Shown piece by piece: positions 1 through 10,447 of a stretch of 64,000 nt of DNA (position 1 is the stretch's first letter; each line of letters opens with the position of its first letter). The notes under the pieces were generated by a model. The model made no database searches. It was given only the letters and a program-made list of their open reading frames with translations, and had not been told where the DNA came from. Made by a program: the position numbers and the translations under genes. Source of the DNA: Prostheceraeus crozeri (Eukaryota; Platyhelminthes; Polycladida; Euryleptidae); assembly GCA_907163375.1 (NCBI GenBank), contig CAJQUW010002196.1, positions 248,001-312,000 of the forward strand, written 5' to 3'.

Positions 1-2
1 GG

Positions 3-430
3 GCAGCAGTTTCTTTTGATGACGGTATTGTCCTCGATATTTCAGACCACACCATGACTAAGGATCGATACATTGCAATTCTACAGAATATGATCATACC
101 CTTCGTACCAGATGAACATTACTATCATCACATTACTTACCTGGACCTTTGGATCGGTCGGAGAGAATCTCAAGAGTGGCCTCCTCATTCCCCAGATTTG
201 ACACTTCTAGATTTCTGGTTGTGAAGATATGTCAAAGACAAAGTTTATGCTCGTAGCTACAGAACTAACAACGAACTGAAACGCGCCATCGCAACTACGT
301 TGAGCAGTGTTCCTATAAAGATGATACAAAATTCTTTCAAGGGTTTTATCGTCACTGTCGTGAATGTATCCAAGAAAATGGTGCACATATCGAACATCTG
401 TTATAGTTCGATGACTTGCTTTTCTTTCTT
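3..430 (+). pseudogene. DDE transposase remnant (Tc1/mariner-like), C-terminal part
   Basis: Frame 3 reads through an acidic start and reaches a stretch with WIGRRESQEWPPHSPDL, then LDFWL, a stop, and RYVKDKVYARSYRTNNELKRAI. This resembles the C-terminal block of eukaryotic Tc1/mariner-type transposases (rWIGRrG..EWPPRSPDLTPLDFFLW), where the last catalytic acid follows the PDL motif. The stop (tga at about 222) stands where Trp is usual, so this is a dead copy. It is cut by the window edge. No terminal inverted repeat was identified at its 3' side. The decayed element at 57.2-58.1 kb looks like the same broad family. Confidence 0.6.
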
Positions 431-440
431 TTATCATTTG

Positions 441-1240
441 TTTTTATACCAGAAAGGTGTTCCTTTGATGTTTGCGTAATTATAAACTTCTCATAATAAG
501 TTTAGTTACTTTTACTTGAAATTAAAAGGTGATTTATAGAGCGTTATTTTAGCGACGAGGACTTTTGGAACCCTCGGTATATTCCTTCATTTTCCATTCT
601 TATCAGAATCCTTGTCCTCAAACGGAATTCAAATAATTAGGGAGAACCACAAAGCAACTACTTTAATGTGACATGAACGTAGGCCTACTTAAAATGGTAA
701 CACGCAGCATTTACATAACATTCGAATTTGCAACACGGTATTCAATGTTTGTGATCCAGCATATTCAAATCCATGAAAAATTCTTATATATACATAGACC
801 TTTAAAAACCACAGTTTCCGTAGTCCGAGGATAATTTTGTCGATTGAATATGCTAAACCTCTAGAATTGAGCTAACTTTCTGAATTCCTGCATAATTTAA
901 TTATAGATTCTGTTGAAGTCGAAGCTATAAATGAAAGCAGCGAAGTCACTTCGAATTTGAATCTCTCGCAGGTGTGACCGACTTTAAAAACATGCCCATG
1001 ATAATGATGATCAATAATCAATCAATGCGTTTTGTATTCTTATTGAAAATCTTGAATGCGTCACCTGTGTATCAAAATTTTTAGCAATCATCGTAAAGAA
1101 ATATTTTTCTTGAAGTAATGTTATCTTTTTAGAAAATGTAGCAAATTTTAAGACACTATTTGCCTTCAAAAAAAGCTATCGACTGGCTGTAATTGATATA
1201 AAACACGCAGCAGTAACATATTGATGAATTATTCAAGGTT
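441..1240. other. Intergenic, nothing recognised
   Basis: AT-rich DNA without an open frame or repeat that I can name. It separates the transposase remnant from the lipocalin 3' end. Confidence 0.5.
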
Positions 1241-1246
1241 TATTTG
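1241..1246 (-). terminator. Poly(A) signal AATAAA of the lipocalin gene
   Basis: Read on the minus strand, AATAAA lies about 130 bases after the lipocalin stop codon at 1374-1376, a suitable place for cleavage and polyadenylation. Confidence 0.6.
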
Positions 1247-1373
1247 TATTTCAGGTATTTACATGTATTCGTATGACTTTATACAAGAGATCTCTACAAC
1301 TTCAGAGTTTATAAGCAGTTTGATATTTTCACACAATTGTCAGAATGTGCTAGAATACACATCACAAACTTGC

Positions 1374-1955
1374 TCAGCGTCCGCACGTATCTTGATCAGT
1401 GGCACGAAACTTCGACACATCAACACCGAAGGAGCGGAACACTTGAACACCGTTGTCCACTAATGATTGGTCGGGTTTGGGTTGACGTGTTAGGATCCAA
1501 GCTGATTGGATGTTGAAGAGAGGTCCCAACGGTTGACTGCATGTGAAGACGAGTGAGAAGGAGGTGTAGTCAGTGTCCAACACCCAGTAGTTGCCCCATG
1601 GACTCATCGTAGAGAAGCGTAGAAGAAGACTGGATGGCGCGGTGTCTGGGTTAGGAACGTAGGCTTCTCCTTCAATGCTCAGCTTTTCTTCTGTGTTGAT
1701 ATCTAGGCCTGTGTTGAGAATCTTGACCCGACCATTCGGCTTCAAGCTATAGTTGGCCATTGTGCATTTGTTGTTCACTTGCCAGATGTCAAAGAATCGT
1801 CTATTTTCATACCAGTCTCCCAGATATCGTTGCAGATCAAGAGTGGGCTTCAGTGTGACTCTGGGACAAGGACCAGGTTTGATGATTTGTGCTGAGTTGG
1901 ATGGTAGTAGAAGACAAGCAGCCAAGCTGAGAGGAAGAAGACCAAGCAGAGACAT
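1374..1955 (-). CDS. Secreted lipocalin, apolipoprotein D-like
   Basis: Predicted 193-residue secreted lipocalin, a beta-barrel carrier of small hydrophobic ligands. The chosen ATG (1953-1955) gives a clean signal peptide (MSLLGLLPLSLAACLLLPSN); the open frame runs further upstream but without protein-like content. After the signal come PGPCPR, the lipocalin first motif YLGDWYE (GxW), NKCTMANYSL, the paired-strand segment YWVLDTDYTSFSLVFTCS, then AWILTRQP and a C-terminal Cys (DQDTCGR). Order and spacing match ApoD/Lazarillo-type lipocalins, including the TDY and C-terminal DQ..C positions. The whole domain is in one exon, whereas ApoD-type genes usually have several introns, so this could be a retrocopy that has stayed open. 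A poly(A) signal follows. Confidence 0.88.
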   Translation of the reverse strand: MSLLGLLPLSLAACLLLPSNSAQIIKPGPCPRVTLKPTLDLQRYLGDWYENRRFFDIWQVNNKCTMANYSLKPNGRVKILNTGLDINTEEKLSIEGEAYVPNPDTAPSSLLLRFSTMSPWGNYWVLDTDYTSFSLVFTCSQPLGPLFNIQSAWILTRQPKPDQSLVDNGVQVFRSFGVDVSKFRATDQDTCGR

Positions 1956-3550
1956 GGTTTGTTCAGTTGAGGGAATGCGCATTGAATGACATTGGCAGTC
2001 TAGCGAAGAGTAATATATGGAAGCGGAATGAGGACAACCGACGAATTCCCAATCGTGCAGTGGAATAGAGCAGGTGTGAAAGTTGCATAAAGTTGTAGCC
2101 TTATGCAATTGTTAGTTTTGTAACTCACTGTCGAAGACTGAGCAGGATCCCGAGTGGACACTACATTCGCTGTGACTTGCTGAGTTGAAAAAACTTTACT
2201 TTCAGAACAAACCTAGAAACAAATAAATCAATTAGTAAATAATATCAGCTATCTTTGTCACCATAAAAGAAGTTGTCCCAGCAAGCGATGTCTACATGGT
2301 GAGTCAAAATTAGCGGCAAATAAAAGAATGTAATGTCGATTGTCATTTTCGATGTCTACGTTCCCAAAAGTATCTTTGAGCAGTTTTAGTGGTGATAGCA
2401 CGAAATGCGGCGTAAAAATTAACCAAATTGACCGTGTCAGTCTCTGAATGGTGCCGGAATCAAATAAAGGCAACAATAATTCTGTCGGAAAAAATGAATG
2501 CAAAATCGGCTACTGACGTTGTTTGTTCAGAATCTGTGAAACGCATTGGAAGTGAAAAGCAGTTTCTTCCGTGAAACTAAGCTTCTTCACAAATGCTTTA
2601 TCATTAGGTATGCTAAATGTCTGCCTCATAAAATGGCCGTCGCGATCATAGTTTCCATGAAAAGGCAACACAGGAGTTTGAAATGATGAATTTGATAGAG
2701 GACTGATAACTGGAATATTTCCAGCTCTAACGACTGTTGTTTGCTCTAGCGACGTGTTGATGTTGCACGATCTTTGTTTATTAAACCCACTCTTCAATTT
2801 TCTTGGCACTTTCAGATCTTGAACGAGTTTCGGAACGAGGCCGAAAATGATAATTGTCTGCGTTATATGTCTTCAAATTATTTCGTATTATATGCATTAT
2901 CATGCCTCTGATCGGCGGTGCATGTGAGAATGTGGTTCAATGTGGATAAAGTGGGCCAACATGTTAGTGTTTGCCGACAGTAGGAGGCTTTCCAAATCTG
3001 AATGTGTAAAGCTTCATAGATGAAAATTCTAGAACATGATAAGAAATGATCTGAAGACATTCCATGTCAAATATTATGGCTCTAGACATAGTAATTTTCA
3101 GTAGATAAGAGAAAACATAGAAAATCTCATTTTAGCCAAAAACTACCATCTGCGTTCCATTGGATTAACTGTGTTTTTATTTAATCCTGTCTGATTAGAG
3201 GAGAAATTAACTAGAACTCATCAGACGCGCAGATGCGTAGCAAGCATAGGGTCGACATTATTCTGAGATGCTCTCATTTACGGCCTCATTCCCTGCAGAA
3301 ACTTGTTCAGGTTGCCAAAATAGTTTAGTCCCGCATTTATGATTATCGTATGTCATTAATGACGTCGTAATTGATGTGTATTTGACGAGAGTGCCAACAC
3401 TTGTGTATATTTTGACAAAGATCAAATACTCAAGACATTGTTTTCTCTAAAATCAAAATCTTCATCGGCCAAAAATGATTGGAAATTGTCCTGAAAACAA
3501 TTTTTGATAAGGAACGTGATTCTTCGATAAAAATGATTGCGATCGAACGC
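1956..3550. other. Upstream region of the lipocalin; no gene recognised
   Basis: This should hold the lipocalin promoter and 5' UTR (minus strand). Several short open frames occur on the minus strand between 2258 and 3060, but none shows a domain, splice context or family likeness that I recognise. Confidence 0.4.
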
Positions 3551-3948
3551 AAGAAGCGGGACTTGAACAATTTAAGCCCAATAATTCATTGGCAGCCGTA
3601 GACGCTGCCTATAAAGGCTCGTCAGTGCGGCTCGGAATGGCCCAAACTAGCTTAAATGACTGTGCTTAAATTGTTCAAGTTTGAGGACATGCTTCTTTTC
3701 ATTACTCAGGCGAACTGACAATGCAATCTTCATGATTATTAGCCGCAAGGCAAACCCAGGATAAACAAGCGCAGATCAGCCTGCTGTGCAGTCCCTCGGA
3801 CTTGTTCAGCCATTCTAGATGTTTTAAGTTACTTTGGACCATTCCGAGCCGTAATGACGAGTCCTTGTAGGGCGAAACGCAGCGTCTACGGCTGCCAAGG
3901 AATTGTTGTGCTTAAATTGTTCAGTTCAAGTCTTAGGACATCTTTCTA
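3551..3948. mobile_element. Fold-back / MITE-like element with ~95-bp imperfect inverted repeats
   Basis: The left arm (about 3560-3655) includes TTGGCAGCCGTAGACGCTGC and CTCGGAATGG. Its reverse complement appears in the right arm (about 3835-3932) with CAGCGTCTACGGCTGCCAA and CCATTCCGAGCC. The ends read GACTTGAACAATTTAAGC on the left and GCTTAAATTGTTCAGTTCAA on the right. A second copy of the right end (GCTTAAATTGTTCAAG) lies internally at 3665-3680. There is no coding capacity. This fits a non-autonomous fold-back DNA element; no target duplication could be fixed. Confidence 0.6.
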
Positions 3949-3966
3949 TTTTTGAGGACGTTCTTT

Positions 3967-4431
<465 letters not shown>

Positions 4432-5598
4432 ATTACGCACATTATTCACGATATGTACATATGCTTACCATGAAAATTAATAAAGCCATGAATCCAACTG
4501 CTGAAACTTCTCTCAGTAGTTGAAGAAGATTCATTCCAAATAATTTCTGATATTTCCTTTTTCTCAGCAGTACAATCTTTTGAATAGTCAAAGTAGAATG
4601 GAAGAAAAGATGCAATTTTAATACATAGCTGTTGTAATCGCTGCGCGGACTACAATTTGAGAAAAGGCGAAAGGATAATAGTTCTTGATAAGCTATGAAG
4701 ACATAAGCCTATCATTACAACACATCATCAACATTAATGTGAATATCAAAAACAACTTGCATTACTGAATTCAGGCAAAGGAAAATCGCACTGCATTGTC
4801 TACATTGAATGTAGATCTACACGGTAGCAATAGTTAGCCATTATTATCATGCAAGATCAAATGTGAATGAAAAATTAATCTAACTGCTCCATCACAGGCG
4901 TTTTCTCACATTCAGACTTTAAGACTGAGCGTTGTGATTTCTGGTCAGCAGTGACCACGGCTAAAGTCATGCATGTCTCTGAATGTTGTCTAGTGCATTC
5001 ATATTTCAGCTATTCATCAACGAAGACTATCGAATGCAAAAAGCGGGCTCTCGGAACTGTCTGCTTGGGCCAATCCTCCAATAAATCTCCTTTCTCAGAT
5101 ACCTACGGTCTACCTAACATACATGTACATTAAAACTGGCAACAGTCTCCAGGCAAAGCAAATTCAGTAGGCGTCCGTTCTAGCAAGAAATGTCCAGATC
5201 GGAGAACGATGACGTGGGCTGGAAACATAGATGTGGTCGTAATATAGATACCGCGTGTACTGTGTTTGAGCTCAGTCCCGCGGACGCAAAGTGGACACTC
5301 TAAACGACAAGATCCCGACGCCGGTTAACATCTCAATGATGAATATTGAGATAACTCAATCACGATGAATAGTAAAATCTGCTTTTTATATGAATATATT
5401 CGTTTGACATGAATTCCTGAAAACTCCATTTACTCGTACGTCCGAATGCACAGGTGCAAGGTGTAGGCCCTGTATATATCCTGCATGCATGGTGTCTGTG
5501 CTGTATTTAATAAAATTGTAATTATATAAAGATAAAGTGCAATTCCGAAGTGCTCATCCGCATAACAATTGTCAAATCTTTTCCTTCTTTTCTTTCAG
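4432..5598. other. Region upstream of the kringle exon; 5' exons not found
   Basis: The kringle gene needs an upstream exon ending in phase 1 with a signal peptide. I looked here for a start codon followed by a hydrophobic stretch and a GT donor and found nothing convincing. The missing exons may lie here as very short exons, or outside the window. Confidence 0.4.
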
Positions 5599-5871
5599 CC
5601 AACACTTGCGATGGAACTCCAAATGGCTGGTCCTACAGAGGAACACAGTCGACAACAATCAATAATTACACCTGCATGCCATGGACTAATTCTGTCGCAT
5701 TTTACGCGAGATATGTCGATCCAACACTCTTAGCTGATGGATCAGTAGCTGCTGCCGGTAACTATTGTCGTCAGGCCTCTGCAAGTCAACGGCAAGAGCG
5801 GCCATGGTGCTTTGTGAATCTCATAGGATATAACGGAACTAATTTTCCTCCTTGGGATTACTGTCCAGTCT
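5599..5871 (+). CDS. Kringle-domain exon of a type I membrane protein
   Basis: This exon encodes an extracellular kringle, a disulfide-linked binding module. It is bounded by a pyrimidine-rich acceptor (TTCTTTTCTTTCAG, ending 5598) and the donor GTAAGT (5872). Both flanking introns are phase 1, the usual phase around kringle modules. The residues run from CDGTPNGWSYRGTQSTT through YTCMPW, NYCRQ and PWCFV to WDYCPV, giving five kringle cysteines in the right order. The sixth is made across the next intron (T + GC). The whole kringle is in one exon, whereas vertebrate kringles are commonly split in two. Ligand and partners are unknown. Confidence 0.88.
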
Positions 5872-6474
5872 GTAAGTGTTGATAAATGTATTTACTGGAT
5901 GTTGCATGTATTGGTGACCATGCAATTATGATCAATTTTTGTGGTTGAGGTTCTATTGGTTGCTTCACAACATGCATAGAATGCATGTTGTTTCTGTGTG
6001 ATGTTTGAACTGCAGGTCATGAAGTTTTATTGATCAGCATCTTAATTGATCACAGGAAGAATTTGTTTAGGAAATTTTTAAACATAGGAATGATGTAAAG
6101 CGGCATCTAAGTATCTATTCATTAAGAGAAAATAGATTTGATATCACTTTTTAGGGAGTTGAGTTGATCAAAAGATTATGCATGTCATCTACGCATGAAT
6201 AAAGATGCTCACCGAGAGCAAGACCAAAATGATTTGACATGTTCTAACCTTAAAGATCTATCTTGCCATATTGCATATGGCCTGCTATCACGATCGATAA
6301 ATGACTGCGTTCTTGATACATTTCAATTGCAGTAATTGCATAACCTCTGGAAATTAGATGATCAACAAATATCGCTGGTAATGATTGTCTGATTCCTTTT
6401 CTATCTTAAGTTATTGAATTATCATACATGCAACTGCACGCCATGAACACGAGAATCACTACATTCTGTTTCAG
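5872..6474 (+). other. Intron of the kringle gene (phase 1)
   Basis: Begins GTAAGT and ends CTGTTTCAG. No repeat or gene recognised inside. Confidence 0.7.
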
Positions 6475-6549
6475 GCTATCCTGCTACAACAACCGCTCCT
6501 CCGTCTACTTCGGTTCCTTCGACTTTACCTCCACTTCTTCCCTTCGCAA
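6475..6549 (+). CDS. Thr/Pro/Ser-rich stalk exon of the kringle membrane protein
   Basis: A 75-base exon in phase 1-1, with acceptor TTTCAG (6469-6474) and donor GTAAGA (6550). Its first two bases complete the sixth kringle cysteine. The peptide continues YPATTTAPPSTSVPSTLPP and LLPFA. This short Thr/Pro/Ser segment resembles an O-glycosylated membrane-proximal stalk. The reading frame is fixed by both neighbouring exons. Confidence 0.8.
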
Positions 6550-6607
6550 GTAAGACAATATTTATTGAATAGTCTGACCAGCCATATTCATCTATTTCTA
6601 TTCATAG

Positions 6608-6689
6608 CTCGGTTCACCTTTCCGTTCCTACTTTTCGGAGGAGCTGCTGCTGCTGCGGCTGCCGCTGCGTTTGCTGCAACTGGTGTGGG
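6608..6689 (+). CDS. Transmembrane exon of the kringle protein
   Basis: An 82-base exon between acceptor TATTCATAG (ending 6607) and donor GTGAGT (6690). It enters in phase 1 and leaves in phase 2. The peptide is RFTFPFLLFGG, nine alanines, then FAATGVG, continuing in the next exon with GAMIG. This is a single hydrophobic Ala/Gly-rich membrane segment, which with the preceding kringle implies a type I topology. The intron before it is only 58 bases. Confidence 0.78.
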
Positions 6690-6913
6690 GTGAGTAAAGG
6701 AAAGAAACGGAAATGGGGTGAAGATTTTCCTTATTCCTGGCGTCCGGTAGTATAATGATAAGTAGTATGACATGCATTGTCATATTTGATAATTTTCATT
6801 TTTCATTTTAATTTTCCATGTTTTGTGCGATTAAGTGATCTACTAATTATTTGAAGTTACACTTAACTCCGGTTCTAACGAAAGAATTTTGCCGGTCCCT
6901 GGAAAACTACTCT
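6690..6913 (+). other. Start of a 4.76-kb intron of the kringle gene
   Basis: The intron runs from 6690 to 11449 and carries the elements listed from 6914 to 11175. This first part holds nothing I recognise. Confidence 0.6.
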
Positions 6914-7092
6914 CTAAGGAGTACTCTTAGTGACTCCACATCTTGCGACGAACTTAATAGCATTCCATATTTCTTTGGAATTACCTGCTGAAATAGTTGA
7001 TTGAATGTAGTTCTGCTTTAAGAAAGCGCAATGTCTGTTTACTTCGCCCTTAAGTCTTGTATATTTTATAAGATAATGAGCCCAAAGATAGC
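6914..7092 (-). pseudogene. Possible LINE fragment (pre-RT region)
   Basis: Minus-strand frame with YTRLKGEVNRHCAFLKQNYI, then STISAGNSKEIWNAIKFVAR, resembling the segment between endonuclease and reverse transcriptase in jockey/CR1-like LINEs (long helical region, then a W-x-x-I motif). It is interrupted at about 7092, where the inverted Penelope pair starts. Too short for a firm assignment. Confidence 0.35.
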
Positions 7093-7132
7093 ATTGTACG
7101 CTGTACGACCAAAAATTAAAATATTGCAAAAC

Positions 7133-7192
7133 ACTTGATTCATTGTCGATCGATTTCGTATCGTTTATTGATACATCATCAGGGCATCAAGT
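7133..7192 (-). ncRNA. Hammerhead ribozyme motif in the Penelope-like element
   Basis: This is the exact reverse-complement twin of the motif at 9203-9262: core CTGATGA, stem II GTATC/GATAC, GAAA, palindromic ATCGAT, C at the cleavage position and a distal stem I of ACTTGAT with ATCAAGT. Penelope-like elements are known to carry such small-stem-III hammerheads in their terminal repeats. Confidence 0.75.
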
Positions 7193-7285
7193 CAAATCAG
7201 CAAAATGAGGTTTATATACAAATTAAAATGATCAAGTAAACACAGTTAAGAACAGCTAAAATGAAATTTACAATAGAATCGAATG

Positions 7286-7325
7286 GAGAGGTAATTGCGC
7301 ATTTACAATTACCTCTCTCTGTAGT
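7286..7325. repeat. Strong hairpin in the Penelope 3' region
   Basis: GAGAGGTAATTG and CAATTACCTCTC are separated by about 8 bases and form a 12-bp stem just after the GIY-YIG stop codon. The same hairpin lies at about 9075-9108 in the inverted copy. Confidence 0.75.
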
Positions 7326-7329
7326 ACAA

Positions 7330-8700
7330 TTAAAAGATATGCAACGGAACAGAAGAATCGCATTCGTTCAATAAATTATCAGTTTCATGCATTTTAATCA
7401 ATATAGATTCAGCTATGCGAGAGTGTTTAGTACGGCAGACAATAGAAAATTCATTGGCTGTCGCTTTATGAATGTGCTTTGTAATTTCAGAATCTTGCGG
7501 TCTGCCTTTGATATGCTCATCAATACGAGTAGGCCTAATCAGGTGCCTACGAGTCTCACCAAGGTAGCAACTGTCACATTGCCCACATTTGAATTTGTAA
7601 ACTAAATTAGAGATGAGACTCGTAGGCACCGGATCTTTGTTGGGAAAGATACTGCGAGTTTTGAAGGTTTTAAAAACTACGGAAAGTTTGTGGTTTTCTG
7701 GTGGGACACGGTTGACGACATGAACAGTTTTCAATGTCTCCTTTTCTTTTTCTTTCACGTAAGGCAGCTTCCAAAAAGTGTAAGAAATATTCAAATTCGA
7801 ATTTTGACCAGAGTTTTGCGAAATAGCATTGCCAACGTTTTGTTTGATCTTGTTGATGAAATTTTGATTGTAGCCATTTTGCATAAATATAGACAGAATT
7901 TTTTCGAACGATTTTTCATAAAAATGATTATTACTACAAAGATGCTTGGCACGATAAATCAAAGCCCTGATGGCAGCAGTTTTGTACCTGAACGGGAAGA
8001 AAGCCTCCTTCGGAGTATAAACATCTGTGTTAGTCGACTTAACTGCCCACTCAGTTCCAAAACCATCATCAAGCTTAGTTTTTTATCACTCTCAGTGTCC
8101 ATTGTGAACTGAATATTCTTGTGATGGGTATTTAGATATTTCAAAAAGTTAGAAGCTTCATCTTCATTTTTGAAGATGGCAAAAACATCATCAACGTAAC
8201 GACGGTAGTACAAAGGAGCACGATTAAATTTGCTCTCTATCATATTCATGGCAAGCATGGCAAGAGTAGGAGCCAATTTTGAGCCCATAGCGACTCCATC
8301 ATGTTGAGTGTACAACTTTCCGCTAAATTGAAACAGAACATCTTTGCAGGCTAGATTCAATAATGTTTCCAAGGTGATGCGGCTGATAGGAAAATTGCCG
8401 AAGTCAATCAAACCACTAATATGGTCTATCGTGTCTCTCAAAGGGACGTTAGTTAAATAGGCTTTGAACGTCATAAGACACCATGAAACTTTCAGATGTA
8501 TTCAGATTTCTCACAGAGTCGACAAACTCAAAAGCTATCTTTGAGATTGTAGTGTTTGGGAATGAACGGCTTTAAAATTCGATCGAGCCAACTGCTAAGC
8601 TTAGAACAATAAGCATCAGTCATGCTTAAAATAGGGCGAAAAGGCGGATTCGTTTTGGATTTGTGAACCTTAGCAAGGCCTTAGAGCCTAGCGGGTTGAG
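7330..8700 (-). pseudogene. Penelope-like reverse transcriptase + GIY-YIG endonuclease, frameshifted
   Basis: Reading down the minus strand, the pieces give a pre-RT segment (HKSKTNPPFRPIL, then KLSSWLDRILKPF), the RT with DGVAMGSKLAPTLAM and the catalytic RRYVDDVFAIF, then a linker. The C-terminal endonuclease follows with CGQCDSCYLGETRRHL (GIY-YIG type) and ends RIAESILIKMHETDNLLNE. Frameshifts near 8460-8500, around 7960 and near 8690 break it. The RT would copy element RNA and the GIY-YIG nuclease would cut the target. The inverted plus-strand copy covers only the C-terminal part. Confidence 0.82.
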
Positions 8701-8771
8701 ACCCGCAACTACGAATCTGAGAATACTGATGGTCAGAAATAGAACCGTCGGACTTTACCAACAAAGATCCG

Positions 8772-9065
8772 GTGCCCACGAGTCTCATCTCTAATTTAGT
8801 TTACAAATTCAAATGTGGGCAATGTGACAGTTGCTACCTTGGTGAGACTCGTAGACACCTGATTACTCGTTTTGATGAGCATATCAAAGGCAGACCGCAA
8901 GATTCTGAAATTACAAAGCACATTCATAAAGCGACAGCCAATGAATTTTCTATTGTCTGCCGTACTAAACACTCTCGCATAGCTGAATCTATATTGATTA
9001 AAATGCATGAAACTGATAATTTATTGAACGAATGCGATTCTTCTGTTCCGTTGCATATCTTTTAA
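8772..9065 (+). pseudogene. GIY-YIG endonuclease domain fragment of Penelope-like element
   Basis: Ninety-seven residues with CGQCDSCYLGETRRHLITRF and EHIKGRPQDSEITKHIHKAT, the GIY-YIG core with its Cys pair. The frame is open to the stop but lacks the RT, so it is a truncated copy. It differs from the minus-strand copy by a few bases, which restore TRFDEH here. Confidence 0.8.
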
Positions 9066-9202
9066 TTGTACTACAGAGAGAGGTAATTGTAAATGCGCAA
9101 TTACCTCTCCATTCGATTCTATTGTAAATTTCATTTTAGCTGTTCTTAACTGTGTTTACTTGATCATTTTAATTTGTATATAAACCTCATTTTGCTGATT
9201 TG

Positions 9203-9262
9203 ACTTGATGCCCTGATGATGTATCAATAAACGATACGAAATCGATCGACAATGAATCAAGT
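9203..9262 (+). ncRNA. Hammerhead ribozyme motif
   Basis: ACTTGAT (9203-9209), three bases, the full conserved core CTGATGA (9213-9219), stem II GTATC with loop AATAAAC and GATAC, then GAAA (9238-9241), the palindrome ATCGAT as a minimal stem III that can pair in a dimer, C at 9247 as the predicted cleavage base, and ATCAAGT (9256-9262) closing stem I. All core bases needed for self-cleavage are present; stem I next to the core has one mismatch. Confidence 0.8.
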
Positions 9263-9302
9263 GTTTTGCAATATTTTAATTTTTGGTCGTACAGCGTACA
9301 AT

Positions 9303-9990
9303 CTTGTATATTTATGCAGTGTTCTACGTAAGTGTTCTCCCAATTGAGCTGACAGATAGAACCATTATTCAAACCCTATCGCACCTGAAACTTTTGGGAG
9401 TTCACATATCTGACGATATGAAATGGAACAAGCATGTTAACACCATTGTTGCCTGTGCCTCAAGGAGGTTGTTCAGTATTTGGAATTTGAAGAAGTCAGG
9501 TTGTGATGATTTTACTTTAAAGAGAGTGTATTCTGCATTTATCCGGTCCATTATCTTATATTGCTACCCAATGTTTGTTAACGCACCGGAGTATCTGCAT
9601 CAGAAGATGTCTGGTGTTGAGAAAAGAGTATCTAAAATTATTGGCAAGGATATTTCCCCGGCATTATTTGAAGTCGTTGACAAAATTTGTATGTCCCTTT
9701 TTCGTAAAGTTGCTGATGATTCTAGTCACCCGCTCAGAGGATTTTTTCTTCCACGGGGCAGGTGCCTACGAAACACATGCCCACTACGCCCACCCAAGGC
9801 AAAGACTGTCCGTTTAGCCAACTCATTTATACGCTTCGTTAGCTAGATAAATTTTTGTGTGTATCTTTGACTTCTTGTGGTTCGTCTACATGTCGCGTAA
9901 TTTAAAACTTGTATTAATTTCAATTGTGCTAATATTGTACGTCTACAGAATCATTCTTGTAGGACAAATAAAGGCTATTATTATTAACTA
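9303..9990 (+). pseudogene. LINE ORF2 C-terminal fragment (jockey/CR1-like) with 3' tail
   Basis: The frame to 9846 gives LKLLGVHISDDMKWNKHVN, then ASRRLFSIWNLKKSGCDDFT, RSIILYCYPMFVNAP and an Arg/Pro-rich end with SFIRFVS. This is the thumb/connection region that follows the reverse transcriptase palm in non-LTR retrotransposons. After the stop, a short UTR ends in AATAAAGGC and an ATT-repeat tail (about 9968-9988), typical of a 5'-truncated LINE insertion. A related fragment lies at 40.79-41.34 kb. Confidence 0.75.
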
Positions 9991-10055
9991 ATGAGGACTA
10001 TGCATAATTCCGGATATAGCGAAACATTTTTTGCCAGAAAATGTCAAAGTTATTA

Positions 10056-10235
10056 CTTCACATGCCTGCATCAACGACGTAGGCGAAAGAGGCCATTGAT
10101 CTCCTGAAAATCTTTGCTACCCAGAATGGCATTGGTGACGAGAAAATTGCTACTTTTGATAACAGCATGATGCAAACACGAGTGAAGGTTTCAAAGCAAA
10201 CGACACTAGACAGATGTTTTGTGCGATTTTGCTTT
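10056..10235 (+). pseudogene. Pogo/Tigger-like transposase C-terminal remnant
   Basis: The plus frame gives AKEAIDLLKIFATQNGIGDE, ATFDNSMMQTRVKVSKQTTL, DRCF. Pogo/Tigger (CENP-B-like) transposases end in the same way: a helical segment, then a K-Q-x-x-L-x-x-F motif. No catalytic domain is left. A terminal-repeat-like sequence of this superfamily lies at 11105-11170, beyond an inserted 588-base element. Confidence 0.45.
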
Positions 10236-10447
10236 TTGAAGAAAAGCACTTTATTATGCGTACATGTACGCTCGAATGCGTACTTGCACATGTGGTATGT
10301 GTATTTCATGACATTATATGTCATGTGTTTCATAATTTATAGTACTATGAGCTTATACTTTGTCTTGCTATTGTTTTGAAAAAATATGCCTCATTGAATT
10401 TATATATATGGATAATTGTTAATAAGCATACAGAGTATTGCAGTGAT

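Larger units (their letters stand above)
7093..8757 (-). mobile_element. Penelope-like element, minus-strand copy
   Basis: The 5'-truncated element has its 3' end at about 7093. It carries reverse transcriptase and GIY-YIG coding sequence followed by a ~240-base 3' region with a hairpin and a hammerhead motif. Its 3' half (7093-7644) is repeated in inverted orientation at 8758-9302, so the two copies diverge from a junction near 8757. Confidence 0.85.
8758..9302 (+). mobile_element. Penelope-like element, inverted 5'-truncated plus-strand copy
   Basis: Nearly identical to the reverse complement of 7093-7644. It begins inside the RT-endonuclease linker (NKDPVPTSLI) and runs to the same 3' end (ACAGCGTACAAT). 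It is heavily 5' truncated, as is common in Penelope-like insertions. Confidence 0.85.

Noticed and set aside
2258-3060. Three minus-strand open frames of 60-99 codons
   Set aside because: No domain, no splice or start context, composition like the surrounding non-coding DNA.
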